Counted from the stretch's first letter, positions 22,801 through 33,869 are shown. The stretch: 64,000 nt of DNA from Berghia stephanieae (GCA_034508935.3 CM067453.1:9487986-9551985), one strand, 5' to 3'. Notes: generated by a model from the letters alone, not told the origin. Numbers and translations are program-made.

Positions 22801-23451
22801 AACTTACTTACAGAGGAACCCCTTGAATAACGACATTGTCGGGACTGGGGAAATGATGTTGTTCTCTAGGGTTGTCCCTATTCTGGGGTTTCCAAGATGG
22901 TGACAAAAGGGGTTGTGATTAGACTTTGGTGCAAAATGCAGACCACGGATTATAATTGGACACATCACAACCATGTTACAAAGTCAAAACAAACCCCTGA
23001 TGTCAAAGGCTTACAATTACAAACTATGCTTTTACTCTTTGACGCATTATAATTTCATTGTTTTGATTGTAATCAGTGATCGAATGCTATTATTTTTCCT
23101 CTGTGGTTTATTGGGACTGGGACTGGAATGAATACAGTTGTATTGTCATTATTAACCATAGGGACCAAGAAGTATGGCATCGCATTGGTTGGATAAAACT
23201 AGAACTTTTATATCAAAAGTCGATGTCAATTGCTGATTATAGCTTATCGGTGTCAGTGGTCAGAGTTTTTACTAAAATGTATGTCGCCATATTGAGGCTT
23301 TTGTTACTAACAATAACAAAAAAAATCAGTGACAGGGCACTGTGCTATAGAGTGGTTGGACTGTATTTGTAACCATCATCATTGTTAATATCATCATCTT
23401 CGTTGTCATCATCATCAGACACTATATGTAAAAGAAAGAATGTTCTCTCAC
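22801..23451. other. Gene-free sequence
   Basis: No recognised element. The plus-strand frame at 23076-23372 has no similarity that I can see. Confidence 0.4.
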
Positions 23452-24020
23452 CTGATAGTGTGTCCCCATTGATGATGTCACAGAAGAAAGCTCTGTTGAT
23501 GTCGTGTCTTCAAGTTTAATTTTATCACTGACATCAATGCTCTGTGAGCCTTCATCTTCTAGTTTAACATGGACATCATTAAATTGTGAAAAGCTTAAGG
23601 GAGAGTTCTCTGCCTTGATGTCTACAGCTTCAAGTTTAATATTGACGTCACTGAATTGTGAATAAGTGAGGGAAGAACTTTCTGCTTCAATGTCTTCATC
23701 TTCAAGTTTAACATTGACTTGCATGGTCTGTGGATGAGACTCTGGTATATTTTCATCTTCTACCAATTCAAATTTAACACCAACATCAGAAGACTGACAT
23801 AAGGTTTCTGGTGATATTTTAGTCTCCATTAGATCTTCAAGGGCGTCAGTAAATGATGGAATGGAATCCTCTGTCGTTACAACATCTTCCAATCCAACAA
23901 TTGGATGTGATGTCTTGGAATGTGTGAAATCTTCATGTGAATGCCACTCACGTTTGGTTCAATTTTATAACACCCTTCCATCTCTACTTCTCTCCACTTC
24001 GATGTAAGGAAAAACACTGG
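23452..24020 (-). CDS. Acidic exon(s) with repeated SUMO-type motifs, probably 5' part of the zinc-finger gene
   Basis: The minus-strand frame (23892 down to 23452) encodes about 147 acidic residues containing six matches to the SUMO-acceptor consensus (hydrophobic-K-x-E): VKFE, VKLE, IKLE, IKAE, VKLE and IKLE, within loosely repeated units such as SQFSDVNIKLE and SQFNDVHVKLE. It ends at a strong donor, CAG|GTGAGAG (boundary 23452/23451). Upstream the same frame stays open to about 23958 (EWHSHEDFTHSK). A different frame, MEGCYKIEPN, is open back to an acceptor-like ttttttag at about 24022, implying either a one-base frame change near 23955 or a GTGAGT donor there. Acidic N-termini with SUMO sites are common in C2H2 repressors. 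However, direct joining to the exon at 16828 is out of phase (phase 0 against two leftover bases), so a further exon would be needed. Confidence 0.5.
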
Positions 24021-24427
24021 CTAAAAAACAAACACATGACAAGATATGTATGAGAAAATGAAAAAGATATCAAAGAGAGTTTGTTTTGTTGTTATGTTAG
24101 TCTGATGGTGCTTTAGGCACTGACAGGTCACGAAAGCATTATGTTTTTTTCATTGGTCCTTGTTCTTTTCATCTTTAATAATACGAGGATTCAGACTTTT
24201 GGCGTTCAAAAAACGTATGACAGCTCTGATTTCCTCCTTTGACCAAGTTTCAAAGTGGGCCGCCATCTTTAAAATCGTCTAGCAATTCATTGTGCAAAAT
24301 GATGCACTTCATAATTTCTGGGAATATCCGTAAGGAAATAAGGAATATCATGTCGTTTACAGAATTAAAAAATCTCCACTGGTTGCTGAGCAATGGGCAT
24401 TTTTCGGTTATTTCTGAAAGAGCCCTC
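24021..24427. other. Gene-free sequence
   Basis: No supported feature. It could be intronic or upstream DNA of the minus-strand gene. Confidence 0.4.
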
Positions 24428-24432
24428 GTAAC

Positions 24433-24484
<52 letters not shown>

Positions 24485-24488
24485 TAAC

Positions 24489-24566
<78 letters not shown>

Positions 24567-25540
24567 GACTCTTATGAGTGCACAGAATCCTCAACAATGA
24601 GGCTCCTGGCGCTTTAAATTACATCAACACAGAACAATATAGAAAGTACTTGACATCAAAAAAGAAATGTTTTCAAGGATTTCTTGAAAACAGACAATCA
24701 TTTGTATTCTCTGTGGAATGGTGTTCCATACAAACAGACTAAAATGAGAAAAGGGCCTTGCTTCCGCCTTTGTACGAAAGCGTGGGATAGCCAAACGGGT
24801 GGTGTCATTGGAGGAATGCAAAGGTTGGGTTGTCGAATATTTCTTTAGAATTTCTGTGAGATAGGGAGGGGCAGTGTTTTCCAGACAACGATGAACTAGG
24901 ACACACAATTTGACCCTTTTCTCAACAGGAAGCCAGTGTAATCTTCGAAGGAGAGGTGTGGCAGAGTCAAACCCCCACCTTCGAAAGACCAATCTGGCAG
25001 CATTATTTTGAACCAACTGCAGCTGCCTGAGCTTATTTTTCTGAGACACCAAACAACAGAGCATTACGGTAATCCAGCTTTGAAAATAAAAGAGAAACAA
25101 GTTTCTTGGTAACATCATCAGAAAGGAAATGTCGAATAGATCCAATTTTTTTCAAATGACACATCAATGATTGGTTAATTGTCTTAATTTGATGGTCCAT
25201 CGACAGTTCCGAATCTAAGAATGCTCCAAGATTTTGACCTTGTCCACAATATCTATTGACAGCTTTCCCCTCGTTCCAAAATCTTCTGTTCCCGACATAC
25301 ATCATCTCTGTTTTGTCGTCATAGGCTGTTCACATGTACTTATGACATTTTGTAAGTTTTTAGTACATTCAGATCCAAACAGCTGGGTGTCATCAGCATA
25401 CTGGTGGTAGGACAGGTCAAAGTCCCTGATAACCTTTGAAAGTGGATGTATGTCGAGAACAAAAAGCATGGGTCCAAGAACTGACCACTGTGGGACACCA
25501 CATTCTGAAGGAATTTGATCAGACTTCAAACTATTTACAA
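24428..25540 (-). mobile_element. L2-like LINE 3' part with long (TAA)n tail
   Basis: The minus strand encodes RT motif sequence [13 protein letters not shown] (about 25490), [11 protein letters not shown] (about 25400), LGAFLDSELSMDHQI (about 25210) and the L2-type C-terminus LQLVQNNAARLVF...LHWLPVEKRVKLCVLVHRCL (about 25030-24890) and VWNTIPQRI. These match the L2 clade. The usual PQGSVLGP has Trp for Gly. Frame changes lie near 25305 and near 25050. The 3' end (ttaaagcgccaggagcctca, continuing to agagtctattatta) passes directly into about 140 bp of (TAA)n on the plus strand (24428-24566), so the microsatellite is probably the expanded tail of this element. The 5' end is truncated. Confidence 0.85.
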
Positions 25541-26239
25541 CTACAACTTCACTTTAGAAGACTAGAAGAGGTGTCTGATGATTTCTAAAAGCCCATATTT
25601 TGACACCTATCAATCATAGTGAAAATCCCCCCTCTCTCTCTACCCATCCAATAGAGTACTTTTTAAAAAATGCCTCCCATTAAACCCACCCCCCACCACT
25701 ACCACCCCGCCAATTTATTTTAAAAAAACCTCTTGCTCTCTCCATTCATCAATAATAAATAAATACAAAATATACCATATGACAACCTGTCAGCTTAGGC
25801 AAGATTACTCCACTTGACAGGGACCACATCTTTTTGAAAGTGCCCTAAATTGAGATGATGAGATATGGATTAAAGCCTTGACCACATACAAGTCAGTGAT
25901 AACAAACCTGGCACTTTTGGGTAGTTTATCAAAATTTAATACATTAGGCAAACAAGACAGAGCTAAGGCTAAGATAACATTGCTCGGCAGGGACCATTTC
26001 TTTCTGAAAATAACAGTTAAAAAAATGAGTATGTTTATAGAAATGAAGCTATCCAAGTTTGCCCAATGACGATACATGATGCTATGGGATCTTGGTTCAC
26101 TAATACTAATAGTATTGTGGATTCATGACGATATGCACTTATTAGCAGGTGTGATACCCCAAATTGTTATGGGCCCATTATTGTATAATGGAAATACTCT
26201 CAAACCAATGCTGAATATTGTCCATGACAATAGTGTAAA
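25541..26239. other. Gene-free sequence
   Basis: CT- and CA-rich patches near 25630-25720. No supported gene or element. Confidence 0.4.
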
Positions 26240-26420
26240 ATCAAGCCTATTAGCTAGGGGAATTAGGGTAAAATTGTACAAACTAGTGATGAAAGCACCA
26301 ATTTTGGTACAAAGTAACTTGAGACCACTGTTAATGGATGTTCATATAGAACCACATTGAGAAATTCCTCTAACAGTGTAAAATAGGGAGATGAAAATCC
26401 GCCTATATGAGCTATATTAA
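26240..26420 (-). repeat. Dispersed repeat Y, copy 1 (inverted)
   Basis: The reverse complement of this stretch contains gtggttctatatgaac, ctttcatcactagtttgtac and taattcccctagct, matching 30240-30420 (gtggttctatatcaca, ctttcatcactaatttgcac, taattcccctagct) in order. Non-coding, family unknown. Confidence 0.6.
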
Positions 26421-26674
26421 AACAAAGGGGCGTAATCCATGAAATATTTGTTGACAATTCGGTGCTTTAAAAATATATTATTTTTAGCCCGTGTCAGCGG
26501 TTGATTATTTTGGCTTAAATAATTATAATTGTTAAAAATGTGACTTATTGTGATATAGGAACTGTATGGGCTGGTCGTAGAGCTTTATTGTGAGGACTGG
26601 AAGGGGGGTGGTGGGAGAGGAGGAGATGGTGCTGTTGTTAGTTTTACTTGTGTTGTGTTGGTTGTCATCGTGGT
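26421..26674. other. Gene-free sequence
   Basis: AT-rich, then G-rich near 26600; no feature recognised. Confidence 0.4.
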
Positions 26675-26705
26675 GAAGATGATGGTGGAGGTGATGTTGG
26701 TGATA

Positions 26706-26736
<31 letters not shown>

Positions 26737-27075
26737 GGTGATTATGGTGATAATAGTAGTGATGTTGGTGATGATGATGATGAGGTGGTGGTGGTGGTGA
26801 TCTTGGTAGTGATGATGATGATGACGAAGACGATGAGGAAGATGATGATCAAGATGATGTTGATGATGATGTTGTGGTGGTGTGGTGGTAGTGGTAGTGA
26901 TGATCATGATGATGATGAGGTGATTATGGAGATAGTAGTATTGATAAGGGTGGTGGGGATGATGATGAGGTGGTGGTGATCGTGGTAGTGGTGATGATGA
27001 AGATGATGATGATAATGATGATGATTGATGACGATGAGTGGTGGTGGTGATAGTGATAGTGGTAGTGATTATGGT
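26675..27075. repeat. GAT/GGT triplet-rich array, about 400 bp
   Basis: Imperfect ATG/GTG/GAT triplets over 400 bp, purine-biased on the plus strand. Frames across it give His/Met/Asp strings on either strand and are not genes. Confidence 0.9.
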
Positions 27076-27179
27076 GATGTTGGTAACTACTAATTTCGAA
27101 AATGAAAGACTTTCTTGGTGATGTATATTAACATTTTTAGATGATTAGGATCCAACAAAAATCATATTTATTAGACAAA

Positions 27180-27469
27180 TTATGACTGTTGAACACATTT
27201 TTCTTGGGAGGCTTGAGAGAATTCAACAGCAGCCTTTTCTAGTTTATCCTGATCTCTTTGAATTATTTTAACAGCGCAAGATAAGCCAATACCTCGTTGT
27301 CAGCTTTTTCCACGGCAGTGTGTTCAAGAAAACCATATGTTGTCTTATTGAAGGCTAAAAATGTTTCCTTTCCTGAAGTTAGCTGTCGAGGCCTGGTAGG
27401 ACTGGCTGGAGTCTGTCTCTGAACCTGATTGGGTGAACATACGACTGGGTACAACCTCTTTAACAGCAT
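27180..27469 (-). pseudogene. Unidentified coding-like relic
   Basis: The minus-strand frame from 27469 reads LLKRLYPVVCSPNQVQRQTP... with balanced composition and stops near 27263. An overlapping frame then reads AVKIIQRDQDKLEKAAVEF and SQASQEKCVQQS before a stop at 27182-27180. The second part is strongly amphipathic and charged, as real protein would be. Together they suggest a C-terminal exon with one frame change near 27290. I do not recognise the family. It lies 85 bp from a LINE fragment on the other strand. Confidence 0.3.
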
Positions 27470-27554
27470 TCTTTGCTATACATCTTGATTAATTCTGACA
27501 ATTTATGGACTCACTCTCTCTCTGCTCTGTTCTATACTTGAATGTTTTATATAT

Positions 27555-28560
27555 AGCATGGCTCCAGAAAGGAGCACTTTTGTGAAACACAACGAATAAC
27601 AACTGGCAACAACCTAACAGAAAACATGAATAAACAACAAACAGATGCTATATTATTAGACTTTAGCAAATCATTTGATAAAGTCAATTACCATAATCTG
27701 GCTAGTAAACTGCGGAGATGAGTAACACACACGACTAGATAATGGATTTTCTCACTAATCATAAACAACTGAAAGATCAACTGAAAGAGCAATGTCAGAC
27801 TCAGCTCCAGTATTACAGGTGTGTCCCTAGGTACTGTACTATGTCCCCTCTTGTTCCTTATCTACATCAATGAGTTGCCTGAAAGATTGTCGCTAGGAAC
27901 TCAACTGAGACTATTTGCGGATGACAGCCTTTTGTACAGAGCAATAAGGCATAAGAAAGACTCAGAAATTCTTCATCGGGACCTTGATTCCAGAAAATTA
28001 CTAGCAAAAGGATGATAATACACAATACACAACAACACACGAGAAGAATTCACCAAAGCAAAATATCTCGGAGTAAAGATAAACAATCGCCTGACCTGGA
28101 AAGACCACATTGCAAACATATGCAGGAAGGCAAACTCCACCCTGGGATTCTTGAGAAGAAACCTCTACTGCTACAAAGTAACCATAAAAGAGAAATGCTA
28201 TAAAGTTTATGTTAGACCAACACTCGAGTAAAGCGGTAAGGTATGGGATCCCAATCACACCTCCGAAATTAGGTAAATAGAATCAATCCAAAAAAAGCTA
28301 TAAAATTCGTTCCAACAAAATCCTCAATCAAATCAAAGCCCTATTTGGCACCATTGAAGGAAAGGAGAGAGAAGAATAAACTAAATGTATTTTACAAAGG
28401 TCAGAAAAACCAGGTCAAGTGTCACTACACGGCCTCCAACAGAACAAGAGGAAACCTGGCAAATTTATGTTGCCACAACCTGGAGTGGACTACAATCTTC
28501 ACTCGTTTCTGCCCTCAACTATAAGACTTAGGAACAATTTGGATAACTCCCAGTAAAACA
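27555..28560 (+). mobile_element. Jockey/CR1-group LINE fragment, heavily decayed
   Basis: The plus strand encodes HGSRKEHFCETQ (RT fingers, near 27558), AILLDFSKSFDKVNY (motif A, near 27655), VSLGTVLCPLLFLIYINELP (near 27825) and LRLFADDSLLY (catalytic FADD, near 27910). KYLGVKINNRLTWKDHI (near 28060) follows in another frame, then KKAIKFVPTKSS (near 28300). Several stops and frame changes interrupt it, for example TGA at about 27719-27721 and stops between 27735 and 27780. Both ends are truncated, and I see no tail or target duplication. Confidence 0.8.
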
Positions 28561-28676
28561 ATTGCGTATGCTGTTGCTGAGCCTTCCACGAGGAAGTTTC
28601 AGCTTGAAGAGGAAGAGGAAGAAGAAGAACAATTTCAGCAACAGCAAAACTAGAACCTTGTTTGTTTTGGTAATAT
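28561..28676. other. Purine-rich spacer
   Basis: A GAA/GAG-rich stretch (about 28600-28632) beyond the LINE end; nothing else. Confidence 0.4.
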
Positions 28677-29172
28677 TTAGCATTTTTTGATGTTCATAAA
28701 ATGGACATGACAAATCTTCTGATAATGAACTTCCTGCGCAATCAAATCGCCATTTGAGAATATGGAGAGAATCTGGACATAGTTTATAATTTCTGCAGCC
28801 ATGCGGATATTTTCGTTCATGTCTTGAATGGAGGAAAGCTTCATCTTATTGTTGCAAAGCATACAATGTGTCCTATTTCTTGTGATAACGTCATCTGAGG
28901 GAAAACGCATATTCTGCCTCCTTGGACAGTGGGATGATAAGAGACTGTCTAGATCGGGATAATTTGACAAATTTTCTTGTGATTTCTCATTTTTCACAGC
29001 GAGCCTTCTGATTTTTTGTGGCCGTATATCAAGAGTGACATAATTTGTGCCATTTGGTATCATTTTGCTTCAGGACCTCCAGTGTATCCTCAGAGTGGTC
29101 TTCAACAGACAAATCTAGCTTGTCAGTATCATTTTCTAATCCGTTAAAAGTCTTAACATCATAGCTGGTAGA
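28677..29172 (-). pseudogene. Fragment of a WHKxC / CxxC zinc-binding protein family of unknown function
   Basis: The minus strand from about 29172 reads SYDVKTFNGLEND, then an acidic stretch, then NDTKWHKLCHS (about 29050). In a different frame it continues THCMLCNNKMKLSS (about 28850) and IFSNGDLIAQEVHYQKICHV (about 28745-28700). The order WHKxC, CxxC, then GD-[LM]-IA-x-E-x-x-YHxxC is shared by a family of uncharacterised proteins multiplied in molluscs, cnidarians and fish, whose paired Cys/His residues presumably bind zinc. One frame change lies near 29040. The full proteins are several hundred residues longer, so this is an exon or fragment. Family recognition is from memory, and the function is unknown. 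Confidence 0.5.
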
Positions 29173-29605
29173 ACGCTACGCTACAAAAGTCACATACCAT
29201 TGACCACAATATTTCCGCTTTGACAGAGCTGGGCATTCTAATTTTTATTTTTTAATCTCTTGACAAATTAATCATTTTGACCAATCCACATCAATGCTGC
29301 ACTTTGCCATTATATAATTATTAGTAGTTAGTACAAGATTTAGTACATTGTCAATGCCATGACTTAATGGGTTAAGTGACTTGATCACGGGATTGTTGGT
29401 GCTGGGGATGAGGCGATGTTCATGGTGATGTTAAAGATGATGATGATACGGACATTTTCAACCTGAAATTTGATTTGAACCATACTATTACGAAAACCAT
29501 AATTATAACATAACTGTATTGAATTAGTGTGACACATAAAATTGTTGCTTAAGCGATATCTAGGTGCTCAGTATGCTGCTAATGATGATGATAACAATGA
29601 TGATG

Positions 29606-29656
<51 letters not shown>

Positions 29657-30239
29657 GATTATTATTATTATTATTATTAGGTGGGTAAAAGGCCACAGAG
29701 AGACAGACTTCAAGTAGACACCGTTCCGTGACCTCGCCGACCCAAAAGCAGATAACATAACTAGCAGCCGCAGAATGCGATACATTGTTTATAGATATCT
29801 TCACATTAGCGGAAGTCTATTATTTTCAAATAATTCTAATTTAATAAGACATTAAGAAAATAAAAATTATACTCTTTGAAAACTATCGGAATATACAAAA
29901 GATATGAGAGGGAAAGCAATCATTATTATTTTTTCTTCCGTATTCGCATTCGACCACCACAACTTTGATTTCTTCAATTTCACAATCTCATGTTCCGCGT
30001 CCCAATGCTGGTAAAATTTGAAATAACCAAATTGGTATACTTTTGGATTTAAAAAAAAAATACTTTTGAAAATTGGTAAATGAATGAATTTGATAAGTTG
30101 TATGTTATGAATAAATGATAAGTTATACTTCCGATTTCGATTTAAGCAACAGTGTACATGTGTACTTGGTACCGATGACGTAGTCTGTGACCTTTTGACA
30201 CCAAAGCAAAATGTCGTTGTGAAGGCGGCAAGTTTCATC
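29173..30239. other. Gene-free stretch with a triplet array
   Basis: (GAT)n with a short (ATT)n lies at 29583-29680. The minus-strand frame at 29867-30244 has no recognisable domain and partly overlaps repeat Y, so I do not call it a gene. Confidence 0.45.
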
Positions 30240-30420
30240 ACCACCGTGAATTTTTACACTATTTAAATTGCTGATATCTCAGCTCTTGGAGTAATGAGAA
30301 AGTGGTTCTATATCACAATTTCAACCTTAGAGCACACACTTTTTTTCATTAAAAAATCATGCTTTCATCACTAATTTGCACAATTCGGGGGTTTTGTGTC
30401 CCTAATTCCCCTAGCTATAT
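30240..30420 (+). repeat. Dispersed repeat Y, copy 2
   Basis: Inverted homologue of 26240-26420 (see that entry). The shared blocks are gtggttctatat, ctttcatcacta and taattcccctagct, with diverged sequence between. Confidence 0.6.
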
Positions 30421-30524
30421 ATTTGTGTTCGGTTTACCAGACCTGCAAATATGTGAACACAGCGTACTTCCGATTCACATGTGAGGAGATTCTATAGAGA
30501 TAAAATGAGTTTGATGCCACACAC

Positions 30525-30806
30525 CTCTTGGCATTGGTTAAGGAGTGAGGTCCCTGTCACCATCTTGCATTGTTTACACAGAGACAATGGTCATATGGTT
30601 TAAAGTGTTCCAAGACTAAAAATTCTTTCCAGCATCCAAAGTTTAAACGTGCCAGTTCCAGAGGAACACACTCAAATGTTTACAAATCATATGCTAAAAA
30701 TATCAAAAAAAAAACAGTACATTATAGAGAGATAATTTACAAGGAAAAAAAATATAATCTCCCAAAACTACTATACATTCAACTGTTTCCCTCCCAGCCA
30801 AGGACT
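30525..30806 (+). repeat. Dispersed repeat X, copy 2, with possible tRNA-like head
   Basis: Positions 30631-30806 match repeat X copy 1 (22254-22417), including gataatttacaag, aatctcccaaaa and tttccctcccagccaaggac. About 90 bp upstream, ttggcattggttaaggagtg resembles a Pol III A box, suggesting the family may be a SINE; no clear B box is seen. Confidence 0.5.
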
Positions 30807-31331
30807 CCGGCCAGGGTCGGGACAAAACTATGTAACCTCATTCCAAGACAAAGACAAAGCAATTGGAAAAAAAGAGAGGTAAAGAAGACACAGCAATACG
30901 TGTAGTTAATTTGTTTTTTTTTTTTTTTTTTTTCAAAATACTATCTCTCTCCGTCCAGAGACAAATGTCCCCTATGGGATGAATAAAGGAAATTTTATTT
31001 TGATTATAAAACTTCAAACGTATTAAAATTATGTAGTTAGGCATCAGCTTTCATTTTAATAAGTTTTAATGATTATGACTTTGAATTTGAACTGTTTATG
31101 AAGCTCTGCAATCCAAGCCAAAATGTCGCAGTTCTACAAATTTTTTGAAACAGTAACAGTATATGCAGTCTGTCTCTTCTTCTCTCTCCACCCCCCCCCC
31201 CCCCCCCCCCCCCCCCCCCACTTACTTCTCGCATCCCTTCCCCTCAGTTTGCCATGGTGGTGCTATTTACTACTATTTATCAAGAACATCCAAGGTGCCA
31301 ACTCAGTCTCTGTGCAACCCTAAGTATTTAG
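30807..31331. other. Gene-free stretch with a 29-base C tract
   Basis: T23-type run near 30911-30933 and C29 at 31191-31219, the longest C homopolymer in the window. Pro-rich frames across it are artefacts. Confidence 0.6.
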
Positions 31332-31454
31332 TTATTCAGACTCGAGTCTGAATAGTCTCCAGTGGCTATGCAGACTCAAATTCCAATGGCCATGTGCAAT
31401 CAACAGATTATTTGGACTCAAGTCTAAAGAGCCTCCGGTGGGAGTACAGCTTCT
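31332..31454. repeat. Diverged 76-bp tandem pair with a perfect 20-bp palindrome
   Basis: attcagactcgagtctgaat (31334-31353) is a perfect palindrome. The unit ttattcagactcgagtctga followed by atagtctccagtgg recurs 76 bp later as ttatttggactcaagtctaa followed by agagcctccggtgg. The second copy has lost the perfect symmetry. Confidence 0.65.
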
Positions 31455-31999
31455 GTTTGTTGTTTTTAAAAAATATATTTTGATTATTGATAATTACATA
31501 AAATTAATGCAAACCAAAATTACGATCTTAGTAACCATCAGCAGGTAGTCTAAACTCGCTTTATTTGACGAGAAAGACAAAATCATTGATCGGTTGGATT
31601 TCCAGATAGAAATCAAAAAGAAAAGAGTTAAAACTCTTCAAAAGAAACAAAAGTCAGTCAAAGTAACTGTGGTACAAATGAAAGTTTTCTAACTACATAA
31701 CATAATACCAAATAATTGTCCAGGACAATAATAAATTAATTAAAAATTACCTATTATGATGATAGTGTGAGGCAGGCAACAGTCCGTCTAAAGTAAGGAC
31801 ATGAGCTGAGTCAGTGTGATATGGACAAAACAAAACTTTGGGAGGCCTTCCTGAAGCTCCTACATCCCCAGTATTAATGTTCTAGGGTAGGGGGTTTCAA
31901 CGGTTTGGGCTTGGGAAGGGGGAAACTTTTTAAAAATAGTGTTAGGGGGTTTGGACTCGGAATTGCCTCCTCGAAGTCAAAGTGGTGATCTTGCCCCTT
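31455..31999. other. Gene-free sequence
   Basis: No supported feature; G-rich patches near 31880-31950. Confidence 0.4.
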
Positions 32000-33490
32000 T
32001 CTTCTTCTAGGTTCCATGCCTGGTCCAGGCTTCGGATACTGCATGAATTATCTCTCTCCATTCCTCCCTGTCTCTTGCCTTTTCAAACAGCTCTTGGATT
32101 GTTAGGCTGGTGAAGCCCTTCAGTTGGTCTATGAGTGTTTTTCTTTGTCTCCCCCGGGCGCGTTTACCAGATATTTTTCCACAACTTGCCAGGTATTCAT
32201 TCTTATCTTTCCTTACTATGTGTCCGAAAAAGGATAGTTGTCGATCCACTATTAAGGGCATTAGTTTCCTTTGTTGGTATGTTTGTTTTAGCACTTCTTC
32301 GTTCGTTTTGTGTGCAGTATACGGTATTCTCTGCATCCTTCTCAAGCACCACATTTCAAAAGCTTCAATGTTCTTTTGTGTTTCTGCATTTGTAGTCCAG
32401 CTTTCGCATCCGTATAACAAGATTGGCCACACGTATCACTTCAAGACTCGGAATCTAATCCCGAACGACATCTGTTTGTTTTTCAAAATGTTTCCCAGGT
32501 CCATGAAGGCCTGTTTGGCTTGAGCTATTCTTGCTCGTATGTCTCGGTTACATCTTCCATCTGTTGTCACTATTGAACCTAGGTATTTAAAACTTTCTAC
32601 GTTGGTAAGTTGCTCGCCGTGAATCGTTATATTGCAGGTGTTGTTGTTTTCGGGGTTTTTCTGTATTACCATGCATTCCGTTTTGGTGATATTCACTTCC
32701 ATTCCCTTGGCTTCACTATCTACTACCACTTTGTCAACAATCTTTTGAAGTTGGATTTCTGATGTTGCAATGAGTACCGTATCGTCTGCGTATCTTATAT
32801 TATTTATGTTGTGACCTCCCACTTTTATTCCCTCCATATTATTTATGCCCCTCATGATTGTTTCTTGGTATAGTAAACAGATCTGGTGAGGCAACACACC
32901 CTTGACGGACTCCTTTCTTAATAGGAATGGAATTTCCTGTAGAGTTTCCGATTTTGATAGATGCCTGCTGGGTGTAGTATAATGTTTGCATGAGTCTGAG
33001 GTCTTTCTCATCAGCGCCAATGGAGTGCAGTTGTTTTAGTATTTCTTCGTGGCGTACTCTATCAAAAGCTTTTTTGTAGTCGACAAAACAGAGGTATAGT
33101 GGGGTCTGAACCTGTATAGCTCTTTCACTTAAAACACGGAGGAGGTATATTGCGTTCCTTGTCCCTCTGTCAGGTTGGAATCCATATTGTTCTTCTGCGA
33201 TTTCGGGGTTAATCTTATTCCTTAGCCTGTTGATAATTATACGCAACAGTATTTTGTTGATGTGGCTTATTAAACTTATAGTTCTAAAATTTTCGCATCT
33301 GACTGCACCTGCTTTCTTTGGTATTGCTATGAAAATAGAGTTACAGAGATCTTCTGGAATTTTCCCAGTATTGTATATATTGTTGAATAATATGTGAAGT
33401 TCATCAATTGCTAGATCTCCTAGGCTTTTTAATACCTCTACAGATATTTTACCAATGCCTAACTCTTTGTTTTTAACCAGCCGTTTTTAT
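32000..33490 (-). mobile_element. RTE (BovB-like) LINE reverse transcriptase, decayed
   Basis: The minus strand encodes RT sequence from IAIPKKAGAVRCENFRTISL (about 33330) through EQYGFQPDRGTRNAIYLL (about 33185), CFVDYKKAFDRV (motif A, about 33085), KKGVRQGCVASP (about 32920) and IRYADDTVLIATSE (catalytic YADD, about 32790). FKYLGSIVTTDG follows near 32590. The C-terminal RTE block (ILLYGCESWTTN near 32415, FEMWCLRRMQRIPYT, FFGHIVRKD, ARGRQRKT, DREEWREIIH) ends at a stop near 32007. These motifs match the BovB/RTE lineage. A frame change lies between about 32880 and 33000, and a TGA at 32438-32436 interrupts VLK-YVWPILLYG. Endonuclease sequence is missing, so it is 5'-truncated. Confidence 0.88.
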
Positions 33491-33686
33491 GAGTTGATCA
33501 CTAAATCGTAAAACTTACCCATGAGTATCACAAAATTATATTATTTCCTCGCAATTCTTTCGTTTAGGAAGACTGATTCTAAAACTTGACATTGTAGATA
33601 TAGCCTGGTAGTTTGAGCACTTTAATTTATTGTCCGTTTTCTTTCTCTGTCTCAATTCGCAACTTTCGTCTTTTAAATTACTTTTA

Positions 33687-33861
<175 letters not shown>

Positions 33862-33869
33862 AATCAATA

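Noticed and set aside
16828-23452. Direct splicing of the acidic exon to the zinc-finger exon
   Set aside because: The donor leaves phase 0 while the finger exon needs two bases of a split codon; direct joining meets a stop. A connecting exon would be required and I did not find one.
29867-30244. 125-residue minus-strand open frame
   Set aside because: Begins within dispersed repeat Y, has Phe/Lys-rich low-quality composition and shows no family resemblance.
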